From assembly GCA_937965665.1 (NCBI GenBank), contig CALCJE010000378.1, positions 1-18,059 on the forward strand: a stretch of 18,059 nt of DNA, read 5' to 3'. Shown here in pieces: positions 1 through 6,992 of this stretch. Origin of the DNA: an uncultured Bacteroidales bacterium (GTDB lineage: Bacteria > Bacteroidota > Bacteroidia > Bacteroidales > UBA4417). The notes under the pieces are model-generated. The model had not been told where the DNA came from. It worked only from the letters and a program-made list of their open reading frames with translations, and did no database searches. Made by a program: the position numbers and the translations under genes. Positions within the stretch are counted from its first letter, which is position 1. Every line of letters starts with the position of its first letter.

Positions 1-1
1 A

Positions 2-682
2 TTAGTATTTCTCTTTCTGAAATCCCCATTCGCGCAGTACCGCTTTCCAGGTCCCGGGGTAATTGGCTTTCAGCACATGCACCAGGGCATTGTGGGTTTC
101 GACTAAGGTTTTGCGCAGTTCGTTCTTCACACTAACCTTTACAGATACAGTGCCATCAATATTTGTGGCTTTTTCGAGCAGTGCCTGGTAGCTGCCGGTA
201 ACCTGCTGCCAGAATGCAGAGCCATATTTCTCGTCGCCATATTCATGCACAGCAACTGCATGGGGTATCAGTTGAAGTGCTGCCAGGCGTTTGCTGCGAT
301 CGCCCGGCAGCTTGTAATTTGTGCCTTTTTTTACAATCCCAAATTGCGGGTAGTACGATGGTGCATGGGCTTTCTCATATTTATATGCCAGGTATACTTT
401 AAGCACCGAAATGCCCTGGTTAATTTCATGATCGAGGGATTTTAGTTTCGCGGTGAGTTCCCTGCGCCCGCTTCCTGTTATTTGTCGTGTGCTTAGCGCT
501 TTGCCGAATTCGGTTACCATGCTTTCGTACTCCGGCTGGCTGATCCATACCAGCGTAATATGCGGTGAGGTTTTCCATTTTGCTGCAATTGCCAGGCTGA
601 GTGTGCTCAGATCGGCATCTTTGTTGGGATTATTGCTCCGTTGTTTTATGGTTTTTGGTAATCCGGCTTCTGATGGTTCCAT
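2..682 (-). CDS. Hypothetical protein, 226 aa
   Basis: Complete reading frame of 226 residues: ATG at 680-682 and a TAA stop at 2-4. I do not recognise the family. The protein has no cysteine, is rich in Lys, Ala and Leu, and has no signal peptide or membrane segment, so it is probably cytoplasmic and largely alpha-helical. The N-terminal ~25 residues are polar and low in complexity (KQRSNNPNKDAD). The middle has ITLVWISQPEYESMV and a region rich in charged helices. The C-terminus ends in an aromatic/basic tail, LREWGFQKEKY. It is separated from the next gene by ~685 bp holding AT-rich DNA and REP-like repeats, and the intervening terminator belongs to the neighbouring operon, so it is not part of the glycan locus. 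A TATATTTG box on the minus strand (829-836) could be its -7 element, but no matching -33 box is visible. Confidence 0.6.
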   Translation of the reverse strand: MEPSEAGLPKTIKQRSNNPNKDADLSTLSLAIAAKWKTSPHITLVWISQPEYESMVTEFGKALSTRQITGSGRRELTAKLKSLDHEINQGISVLKVYLAYKYEKAHAPSYYPQFGIVKKGTNYKLPGDRSKRLAALQLIPHAVAVHEYGDEKYGSAFWQQVTGSYQALLEKATNIDGTVSVKVSVKNELRKTLVETHNALVHVLKANYPGTWKAVLREWGFQKEKY

Positions 683-1040
683 AACATATACGTTTAAAAT
701 AATTACCTGTTTTACCCGGGTTGGTTTGTATGTATTTTATCTGCGTTAATAACCTGTTTCAGTTTTTCGATGTGCTGATTATTACTCACCTGAATACAAA
801 ATAAAATTATTATTAATACAATTGAAATCAAATATATACATAAAAATATTATTATTTGATTTGTTATGTAAATATTAATGCATAAAATATTTATTATTAA
901 TAAAGTTAAGTTAATTTATACAAATAAAAAATAATTTATGATATGTAATGAGCTCATTATAGTTCAAAAAAAAATTATTATGAGTAGTGTACTGTCTACT
1001 TAATCAGATAAAAAATATTATTACTGTTGTATTGTTAAAT
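683..1040. other. AT-rich gene-free stretch upstream of the hypothetical gene
   Basis: About 360 bp with no convincing coding frame and very high A+T, with many TTATTATT/AATAAT runs. It probably contains the promoter of the hypothetical gene at 2-682. The only element matching the Bacteroidota -7 consensus TAnnTTTG is on the minus strand at 829-836 (TATATTTG). No TTTG stands at the expected distance upstream of it, so this is weak. Confidence 0.4.
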
Positions 1041-1192
1041 TTGATCTCTTCCCTCACGGGACTTAATCCGATTTCGTATCTTGTTTTCTACCCCTATACA
1101 GCACCTAACGGGGCAGTCCCGTAGGGACTCAATATGGGTAGATTAAAAAGAAATCCTGATAGGATAAGTCCCGTGAGGGACGTAATGATGGC
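1041..1192. repeat. Cluster of three REP-like palindromes, two in inverted orientation
   Basis: Three short palindromes share a GTCCC/GGGAC stem. They are TCCC-TCAC-GGGA at 1050-1061, GTCCC-GTA-GGGAC at 1116-1128 and GTCCC-GTGA-GGGAC at 1168-1181. The first, read on the minus strand, and the third, read on the plus strand, share the 16-mer TAAGTCCCGTGAGGGA. The match extends loosely outward: both are preceded, 25-30 nt away, by a GGGTAGA or GGGGTAGAAAA tag (1134-1142 plus; 1087-1095 minus). The cluster is therefore an imperfect inverted pair around a central palindrome, as in bacterial interspersed REP elements. From memory, GTCCC-GGGAC palindromes with a GGTAGA tail recur in Bacteroidota genomes; their copy number here is unknown. 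No REP-associated transposase gene is in the window. Confidence 0.6.
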
Positions 1193-1290
1193 AAGGGCTT
1201 CTAAGCATTTGATCTTTTTTAATAGGACAACAGTGATATATTATATGGTTAAGTGGGCACATTTTGTTAAAATTTATGTTGCCGTACATA

Positions 1291-1336
1291 AAAAAAGTGG
1301 TTAACCTGCTGCGCTGTTGCAACAAATTAACCACTT
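1291..1336 (-). terminator. Intrinsic terminator of the minus-strand operon
   Basis: Perfect 10-bp stem AAGTGGTTAA (1295-1304) with TTAACCACTT (1327-1336), loop of 22 nt. On the minus strand the stem runs directly into a T-tract (the A-run at 1291-1296 on the plus strand). It begins 31 bp after the stop codon of the kinase gene, the last gene of the run. The loop is larger than usual and contains its own small palindrome, GTTGCAAC (1316-1323). Confidence 0.75.
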
Positions 1337-1367
1337 ATGATGTATGCTGGGCCGTGGCGACGAATGT

Positions 1368-2462
1368 TTATCCGGCCAGTGAATCCTTCACTATCTGTTC
1401 CATCTGCGCGGCGTTTTTCTCCATTTGCTCTACCAGGCGGAACTGCACCCTTGCCCTCACCAGGTTATGGTCGGCGTATGCGGTACGGAAATACGGATCC
1501 CCGTCCAGGTAATCAGTCAGGAAACGCAGTCCGATAATAAAGGTCATAAAACGGGCCGAAAAGGCCAGGTTTTCGACTTCCACTTCATTAAGCGAATTGC
1601 GGGTGCTTTTCAGGAAACCCTGCGTATAAGCCTCGTAAATGGGCAGGTTTATATCAACTTTGGTGAGGTCCTTTTCGTCCTCGGCGGCGGTATTGGCGCC
1701 CGTTCGTATGGCATCGCCAAAGTCGAACAACACGCTTCCGGGCATTACCGTATCGAGGTCGACAATACACATGGCGTGGTTGGTACTGTTGAACAGGATA
1801 TTGTTGAACTTGGTATCGTTATGGGTAATGCGCATGGGGAGTTTGCCATCGCGCACCAAAGCCGGGATGGTAAGCATCTGGCTGGTCCTGTTTTTTACAA
1901 ATTCAATTTCGGCAGGAATCAGTTCGGCACGCTGCACAGGATTGCTTTCGAGCGACCTGAAGAATGTATCGAGCCTTTTCTCCATATTATGGAAATCGGG
2001 AATGGTTTCCAGCAGCCGGTTTGCAGGCAAATCGGCCAGCATCGACATAAACAGCCCGAATGCCTTGCCGCCTTCGTAGGCTATCTTGGTGTTTTCGACC
2101 ACATCGTAGCTATGCGCATTATCAATAAACTTGTAAAGCCGCCAGTATTCGCCTTCTGTTTCGTAATAATACCTGCCGTTAAGAACAGTAGGAACAATTT
2201 CGAGCACTTTAAATGAAAGTTCCGGGTGACTGGCAAGTTTTTCGGCCAGGTGGTGCGTTACTGTTGCAATGTTATTCATCAGGCCATCCACATTTTTAAA
2301 AATGTAGTTATTGACCCACTGAAGGAAATACCCCGAATGTTCAGTTGAATTGGTTTTAATGTAATACGAGTCGTTGATATGACCGGTTATAATTTTCCTG
2401 TATTCAACAATTTCGCCGGTAGTTTTGAAATTCGAAAGTATTTCCCTGATATTTCTTTCCAT
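1368..2462 (-). CDS. nahK: N-acetylhexosamine 1-kinase-like phosphotransferase (APH fold)
   Basis: 364 residues, cytoplasmic, no signal peptide. It is a member of the aminoglycoside phosphotransferase/choline kinase-like superfamily. The catalytic loop THNDTKFNN has the HND triad with Asp216 as the likely general base. The metal-binding segment IVDLDTVMPGSVLFDFGD follows (Asp235, Asp237). Length and the HNDTKFNN motif match bifidobacterial NahK, which phosphorylates GlcNAc or GalNAc at C1 using ATP. The start ATG lies 3 bp after the stop of the nucleotidyltransferase gene, so the two are translationally close and probably act in sequence (HexNAc to HexNAc-1-P to UDP-HexNAc). Relatives in Bacteroidota are sometimes labelled mucin desulfatase; nothing in the sequence resembles a sulfatase. 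The exact sugar (GlcNAc, GalNAc or another hexose) cannot be read from the sequence. Confidence 0.82.
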   Translation of the reverse strand: MERNIREILSNFKTTGEIVEYRKIITGHINDSYYIKTNSTEHSGYFLQWVNNYIFKNVDGLMNNIATVTHHLAEKLASHPELSFKVLEIVPTVLNGRYYYETEGEYWRLYKFIDNAHSYDVVENTKIAYEGGKAFGLFMSMLADLPANRLLETIPDFHNMEKRLDTFFRSLESNPVQRAELIPAEIEFVKNRTSQMLTIPALVRDGKLPMRITHNDTKFNNILFNSTNHAMCIVDLDTVMPGSVLFDFGDAIRTGANTAAEDEKDLTKVDINLPIYEAYTQGFLKSTRNSLNEVEVENLAFSARFMTFIIGLRFLTDYLDGDPYFRTAYADHNLVRARVQFRLVEQMEKNAAQMEQIVKDSLAG

Positions 2463-2465
2463 AGG

Positions 2466-3377
2466 TTATTTCCAGAGTTGGGCAGGATAAACGCCTGCAT
2501 GAATAAGTTGAGCCAGTTTTTCGATGACCAGGGGCTTGTCTTCCTTGTAAGTAACCCCAAACCATTTAGCATTGCTTTTAAGCACTTTTACCCTGGCTTG
2601 CGAACTGTTTATCAGCTTGTCAATAGCTGATGGAATATAAAATTCAGCTTTTGGTGAATCGCCGTTTTCTTTAATAAAATCAATGAACATCGATTCAGTT
2701 TGCCTGAAATACTCAGGGGTAAATCCCCAGAAATTCATCGAAACCAATGTTTCCGCATCGAGGAAAACAAACGTTCCGTCCGTTTCCTGGTAGGCAATGC
2801 CTCCATCAGCATACTGAATATTGGTGCGCTCAGTCACGGATACCAGGTTGCCCTGGGCATCGGCCTGGCATACGCCACGCGACACGGTTCCGTTTTCGGA
2901 CATGGTATTGCCCACCTGGTAACCTACCAGCGAATATAAGGTTTGCTGTTCAGCGGTAAGTGAGTTAAGGTGGTCGGCCATGGTTTTAAAAGCATCGGCT
3001 CCGTAAAAATCATCACCATTTATCACAGCAAATGGTTCGTTTATCACATCTTTGGCCATGAGAATGGCATGGGCCGTTCCCCAGGGTTTGGTTCTTTCAG
3101 GTGAATAAGTAATTCCTTCGGGTACCTTATCCAATTCCTGGAAAACGTATTCAACCTGTATATGGGGCTGCAGTTTGGATATAAAGATATCTTTAAAATC
3201 CTGTTCAAAACTTTTCCTGATGATAAAAACTACCTTCCCGAAACCTGCGCGTTTGGCATCATAAATGGAATAATCTATGATGGTTTCGCCTGATGGTCCT
3301 ACGGGGTCGATCTGTTTCAGACTTCCATACCTGCTGCCCATTCCGGCGGCCAGTACTAATAATGTTGGCTTAGTCAT
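2466..3377 (-). CDS. Sugar-1-phosphate nucleotidyltransferase
   Basis: 303 residues, soluble. The N-terminus has the nucleotidyltransferase signature LAAGMGSRYGSLKQ (residues 9-22): a G-x-G-x-R loop with Arg16 followed by Lys21. Further on, VINGDDFYGADAF (about residues 118-130) is the usual segment that binds the metal and sugar nucleotide. The fold is that of UDP-glucose/UDP-GlcNAc pyrophosphorylases and dTDP-glucose synthases. There is no left-handed beta-helix acetyltransferase domain as in GlmU. It lies 18 bp downstream of the permease stop and 3 bp upstream of the HexNAc kinase start. The context suggests it converts the kinase product (GlcNAc-1-P or GalNAc-1-P) with UTP into a UDP-sugar. 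Its nucleotide and sugar specificity is inferred from neighbours only. Confidence 0.85.
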   Translation of the reverse strand: MTKPTLLVLAAGMGSRYGSLKQIDPVGPSGETIIDYSIYDAKRAGFGKVVFIIRKSFEQDFKDIFISKLQPHIQVEYVFQELDKVPEGITYSPERTKPWGTAHAILMAKDVINEPFAVINGDDFYGADAFKTMADHLNSLTAEQQTLYSLVGYQVGNTMSENGTVSRGVCQADAQGNLVSVTERTNIQYADGGIAYQETDGTFVFLDAETLVSMNFWGFTPEYFRQTESMFIDFIKENGDSPKAEFYIPSAIDKLINSSQARVKVLKSNAKWFGVTYKEDKPLVIEKLAQLIHAGVYPAQLWK

Positions 3378-3395
3378 ATGGTGTATTTAGAGGTT

Positions 3396-4673
3396 TTATT
3401 TGCGTATTTTATTGCCAAACAAGGCAAAGTAAAAGATAAAAATGTAGATTGGGATCAGCATCCAGTATGCCTGCTGATTACCTGCTACAGCAACCAGTTT
3501 GCCGTATAAAAGTGGCAGGATGGCACCACCGGCGATACCCATAATGAGTAATGCAGAACCCGCTTTGGTAAACCGGCCAAGGTCGGCAATGGCCAACGGA
3601 AAAATAGCCGGCCACATAACTGCATTTGATAAACCCAGCAGTGCTATGCATGCTATACTGGTGTAACCTGATGTGAATATTGCAAGCAATGCGAACACAA
3701 AGCCCAGCACTGCTGCAACGGCCAGTGCTTTACCCTGGCTGATATAACGAGGTATAGTTATAATGCCGATTATATATCCCACTACCATCGAAATCAATGT
3801 CATGGTGGTGAAGGTACGGGCAGTTGCCAGCGGAATATCGAGTGATAAGCCATACAGGATAATTGTATCGCCTGCAATAACCTCGGCACCTACGTAAAGG
3901 AATAATGTGATGAAGCCCAGCCAGAGGTGCGGGAACTGCCACCAGGCTGTTTTATGCGTGCCGGTTGCCATTTCTGAGGGTTCTTCCTTGTCGGTATCAA
4001 TATCAGGCAGGTGAATAAATTTAAGTGCTACCGAAAGCAATGCAAGCGATATTGCAATGATGATATAGGGCAGAATTACTTTATGCGCAAGCGCGTCGAG
4101 CAATGGCAGGCGATCGGCGCCGGTAATAACTTCGAGCTTATGCATAGTGTCGGTGGTGTCCTGGTTCAGAATTACCGCCCCAAGGATCAGTGGGCTTATT
4201 GCGCCGGCCACTTTGTTGCAAATACCCATAATGGAGATTCGCTTGGCGGCACTTTCGCGCGGCCCCAGGACAACAACGTAAGGATTGGACGCGGTTTGCA
4301 GCAATGCAAGCCCTGTGCCCTGTATAAATAACCCGGTAAGGAATAAACCAAATGTACGGGTTAGCGCTGCCGGTATAAATACCAGCGAACCCATTGCCAT
4401 CACAAATAAACCTAATGCCATTCCGTTTTTAAACCCAACCTTGTGCAGCACGATGGTGGATGGCGGAGCCATAAAGAAGTACGCGATGTAGAATGCCAGT
4501 GTAACGAAATACGCCTGAACACTGTTCAGTTCGCAGGCTATTTTCAGAAACGGGATCAAGGTGCCATTCAACCAGGTAATAAAACCGAAAATGAAAAACA
4601 ACACACCTATTACGGTAATAGGAATCAGGCTGCTTTTTTGATTGTTAATACTTGAATCAATGTTTTGGGTCAT
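3396..4673 (-). CDS. MFS sugar:H+ symporter, FucP/NagP/GluP type
   Basis: 425 residues with about 12 hydrophobic transmembrane segments, placed in the inner membrane. Features typical of the FucP subfamily are FGFITWLNGTLIPFLK in the first helix, GLALLQTASNPYVVVLGP around residues 120-137, and GLSNAVMWPAIFPLAIADLG near residue 350. A charged central loop (DIDTDKEEPSE, about residues 225-235) separates the two six-helix halves. The family carries L-fucose, glucose/galactose or N-acetylglucosamine (NagP). With HexNAc kinase and NagB as neighbours, GlcNAc or a related amino sugar is the likeliest substrate, although galactose released by the adjacent beta-galactosidase is also possible. The start ATG at 4671-4673 is 339 bp from the upstream nagB stop; the gap is filled with tandem repeats. 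Confidence 0.88.
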   Translation of the reverse strand: MTQNIDSSINNQKSSLIPITVIGVLFFIFGFITWLNGTLIPFLKIACELNSVQAYFVTLAFYIAYFFMAPPSTIVLHKVGFKNGMALGLFVMAMGSLVFIPAALTRTFGLFLTGLFIQGTGLALLQTASNPYVVVLGPRESAAKRISIMGICNKVAGAISPLILGAVILNQDTTDTMHKLEVITGADRLPLLDALAHKVILPYIIIAISLALLSVALKFIHLPDIDTDKEEPSEMATGTHKTAWWQFPHLWLGFITLFLYVGAEVIAGDTIILYGLSLDIPLATARTFTTMTLISMVVGYIIGIITIPRYISQGKALAVAAVLGFVFALLAIFTSGYTSIACIALLGLSNAVMWPAIFPLAIADLGRFTKAGSALLIMGIAGGAILPLLYGKLVAVAGNQQAYWMLIPIYIFIFYFALFGNKIRK

Positions 4674-4715
4674 GTGACTTTAGGTTTAGATGTATATTTA
4701 AATTGTTTGCTTTCA

Positions 4716-4897
4716 GGATTCAGGAGTTTGATGTTGGAAGTCGGATGTTTGATGTTGGATGTTTGATGTTGGATGTCGGATGTTTGATGTTGGATGTCGG
4801 ATGTTTGATGTTGGATGTCGGATGTCGGATGTTTGATGTTGGAAGTCGGATGTTTGATGTTGGAAGTCAGAATTCAGAAGTCGGAAGTCGGAAGTCG
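4716..4897. repeat. Heptanucleotide tandem array A (about 25 units)
   Basis: From 4723 to 4897 the sequence divides exactly into 25 units of 7 bp; a weaker unit (GGATTCA) precedes it at 4716. Units are variants of GATGTTG, GATGTTT, GATGTCG and GAAGTCG. In the middle they follow a higher-order order GATGTTT-GATGTTG-GATGTCG (21 bp) repeated about three times. At the right end they change to GAAGTCG, ending in three identical copies (4877-4897). Both strands stay free of stop codons in places, but the encoded peptides are just repeat translations. It sits between nagB and the permease in an otherwise tightly packed operon. Confidence 0.9.
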
Positions 4898-4910
4898 CAA
4901 ATAGCCTTGT

Positions 4911-4998
<88 letters not shown>

Positions 4999-5012
4999 TC
5001 TATTAGCTTTCC

Positions 5013-6974
5013 TCATTCCACCTCGTACCTTACAAAAACCTCAATGGCTTCGTATTCGGCCATGCCGAGTTTGTCGTATAGCCTGGCTGTATTTTTGTTC
5101 CGTTCTTCGGCACGTTGCCAGAATTCGCGTTTATCGGCGCCCATAAACATGGCTCCGTCTTTCTGCGACTGGTGCCTGAAAATGGCATTGCGTTTTATCA
5201 CTACTTCCTCGGGGCTGAGCGGAACTGCCATATCAACCATTTCGATATCCCACTCCTGCCATGCTCCCCGGTACAGCCACACGCGGCAATCCTTCATCCA
5301 TTCTTCATTTTTCATGCGCTCCAGTGCCTCTATAATAATATCGATGCACACCCGGTGGGTACCATGCGGATCGCTCAGGTCGCCGGCGGCATAAATCTGG
5401 TGAGGCTTCAACGAACGCAGAAAATCCATGGTGATCTGTATGTCGGCTTCGCCAGCCGGTGCTTTTTTAATGGTTCCGGTTTCGTAAAAAGGAAGATTGA
5501 GGAAGTGAACATTCTCTTCGGGAAGGCCGATATACCTGCACGATGCAGTTGCTTCCCCGCGACGAATAGAGGCTTTTATAGCCAGTAATTCTGAAGGTTC
5601 AATGCTGTCTTTCTTTTTGTTATTATAAAAATCCGTCGATTCTTTGTAAAGTGTTTCGGCTTTTGGTTCCGTAATGCCATATATTTTCTCATAGTTCCTC
5701 ACAAAATCGAGGTACCGTATGGCGTCATCATCGCTCACGGCAATGCTTCCCGAAGTCTGGTATGCTACATGCACATCATGTCCGTGTTCAACCAGGCGTG
5801 CAAAAGTTCCGCCCATTGAGATCACATCATCGTCGGGGTGAGGGCTGAATAAAGCCACCCTTTTGGGGAATGGCAAGGCACGTTCGGGCCTGGTGCTGTC
5901 GTCAACATTGGGTTTGCCGCCTGGCCAGCCGGTAATGGTGTGTTGCAGGTCGTTAAAAACCTTTATGTTTATTTTGCTGAAAATATGGCTGGTGATCAGG
6001 TCCGAAAGGCCATTGTCGTTGTAATCGCGTTCTGTAAGTTTCAGCAGGGGTTTGCCGGTTTGGGTACAAAGCCAGAGCACAGCCTTACGTATCATGCGGT
6101 CGGTCCAAACGCACTGCCCCACAAGCCAGGGTGATTTAAAGCGGGTAAGTTGTGCTACAGCAGGCGGATCAACAATAAATGTAATGGAAGGATGGTTTTG
6201 CAGGAAACTCGAGGGTACAACATCGGTAATTGGCCCTTCAACAGCTTTAGCCAGGATTTCGGCCTTGCCTTCGCCCCAGGCCATCAGGAAAATTTCTTTT
6301 GCCGCCATTATGGTACCAACACCCATGGTGATGGCAAAATGTGGCACATGCTCCTCGCCGTTAAATGAATCGGCTGCATCGTTGCGGGTCAGCCTGTCGA
6401 GGGTTACCAGCCGGGTTTTCGAATTGTATGCCGAGCCAGGTTCGTTGAAACCGATGTGCCCGGTGCGGCCGATACCTAATAGTTGAATATCAATACCACC
6501 GGCTTCAATAATTTTTTTCTCATAATCGCGGCAAAAAGCAGCAACATCATCTTTTTCGATGCTTCCCGACGGGATGTGGATATTTTCGGCCTTTATATCA
6601 ATATGTTTGAAAAGCCTGTCCCACATAAAATGATTGTAGCTCTGCTGATGGTCGTTTTCGAGGGGATAGTACTCATCGAGGTTAAAAGTGATCACATTTG
6701 AGAAACTAAATCCTTTTTCGCGATGCCATTTGATCAGTTCATTATAAACCATCAGCGGGGTTGATCCGGTTGCCAGGCCCAGAACAAGATTTTTTCCGGC
6801 TTGCTGTCGTTCTTTTGCCAGCTCAACAATTCTTGAGGCCACTTCGCGTGAGCCATCAATGGCTGAAGGAAATATTTTTACAGGAACTTTCTCGAACCGG
6901 GTAACCAGCGCATCATCATTCCATGTTGAGCTGTCAGCGCTGAGTGAGTATCCTTTTATATCTGCTAATTTCAT
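5013..6974 (-). CDS. nagB: NagB glucosamine-6-phosphate deaminase fused to PIG-L/LmbE deacetylase domain
   Basis: 653 residues, no signal peptide, so cytoplasmic. Residues ~30-310 are a NagB/glucosamine-6-phosphate isomerase domain: LGLATGSTP phosphate loop, NLDEYYPL with Asp100 (equivalent of the enolisation Asp72 of E. coli NagB), and GIGRTGHIGFNEPGS with His173 and Glu178 (equivalents of His143 and Glu148). The position matching the ring-opening Asp141, usually Asp or Asn, is Thr171. Residues ~370-600 form a PIG-L/LmbE zinc deacetylase domain: SPHPDDD (His379, Asp381, Asp382) and DPHGTH (His537, His540). NagB converts GlcN-6-P to fructose-6-P and ammonia. The second domain could remove an N-acetyl group first, but its substrate is not known from sequence. 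The start ATG lies 18 bp after the beta-galactosidase stop, so the two are co-transcribed. This fused architecture is, as far as I recall, common in Bacteroidota. Confidence 0.88.
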   Translation of the reverse strand: MKLADIKGYSLSADSSTWNDDALVTRFEKVPVKIFPSAIDGSREVASRIVELAKERQQAGKNLVLGLATGSTPLMVYNELIKWHREKGFSFSNVITFNLDEYYPLENDHQQSYNHFMWDRLFKHIDIKAENIHIPSGSIEKDDVAAFCRDYEKKIIEAGGIDIQLLGIGRTGHIGFNEPGSAYNSKTRLVTLDRLTRNDAADSFNGEEHVPHFAITMGVGTIMAAKEIFLMAWGEGKAEILAKAVEGPITDVVPSSFLQNHPSITFIVDPPAVAQLTRFKSPWLVGQCVWTDRMIRKAVLWLCTQTGKPLLKLTERDYNDNGLSDLITSHIFSKINIKVFNDLQHTITGWPGGKPNVDDSTRPERALPFPKRVALFSPHPDDDVISMGGTFARLVEHGHDVHVAYQTSGSIAVSDDDAIRYLDFVRNYEKIYGITEPKAETLYKESTDFYNNKKKDSIEPSELLAIKASIRRGEATASCRYIGLPEENVHFLNLPFYETGTIKKAPAGEADIQITMDFLRSLKPHQIYAAGDLSDPHGTHRVCIDIIIEALERMKNEEWMKDCRVWLYRGAWQEWDIEMVDMAVPLSPEEVVIKRNAIFRHQSQKDGAMFMGADKREFWQRAEERNKNTARLYDKLGMAEYEAIEVFVRYEVE

Positions 6975-6992
6975 GATTTACAAAGTTTTTAC

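Noticed and set aside
1425..2216. 263-codon plus-strand open frame opposite the kinase gene
   Set aside because: The minus-strand frame has clear phosphotransferase motifs (THNDTKFNN); the plus-strand frame is an antisense shadow without any motif.
1368..2462. Naming the kinase a mucin desulfatase
   Set aside because: There is no sulfatase C/S-x-P-x-R motif; the HND catalytic loop and DLD segment are those of a phosphotransferase.
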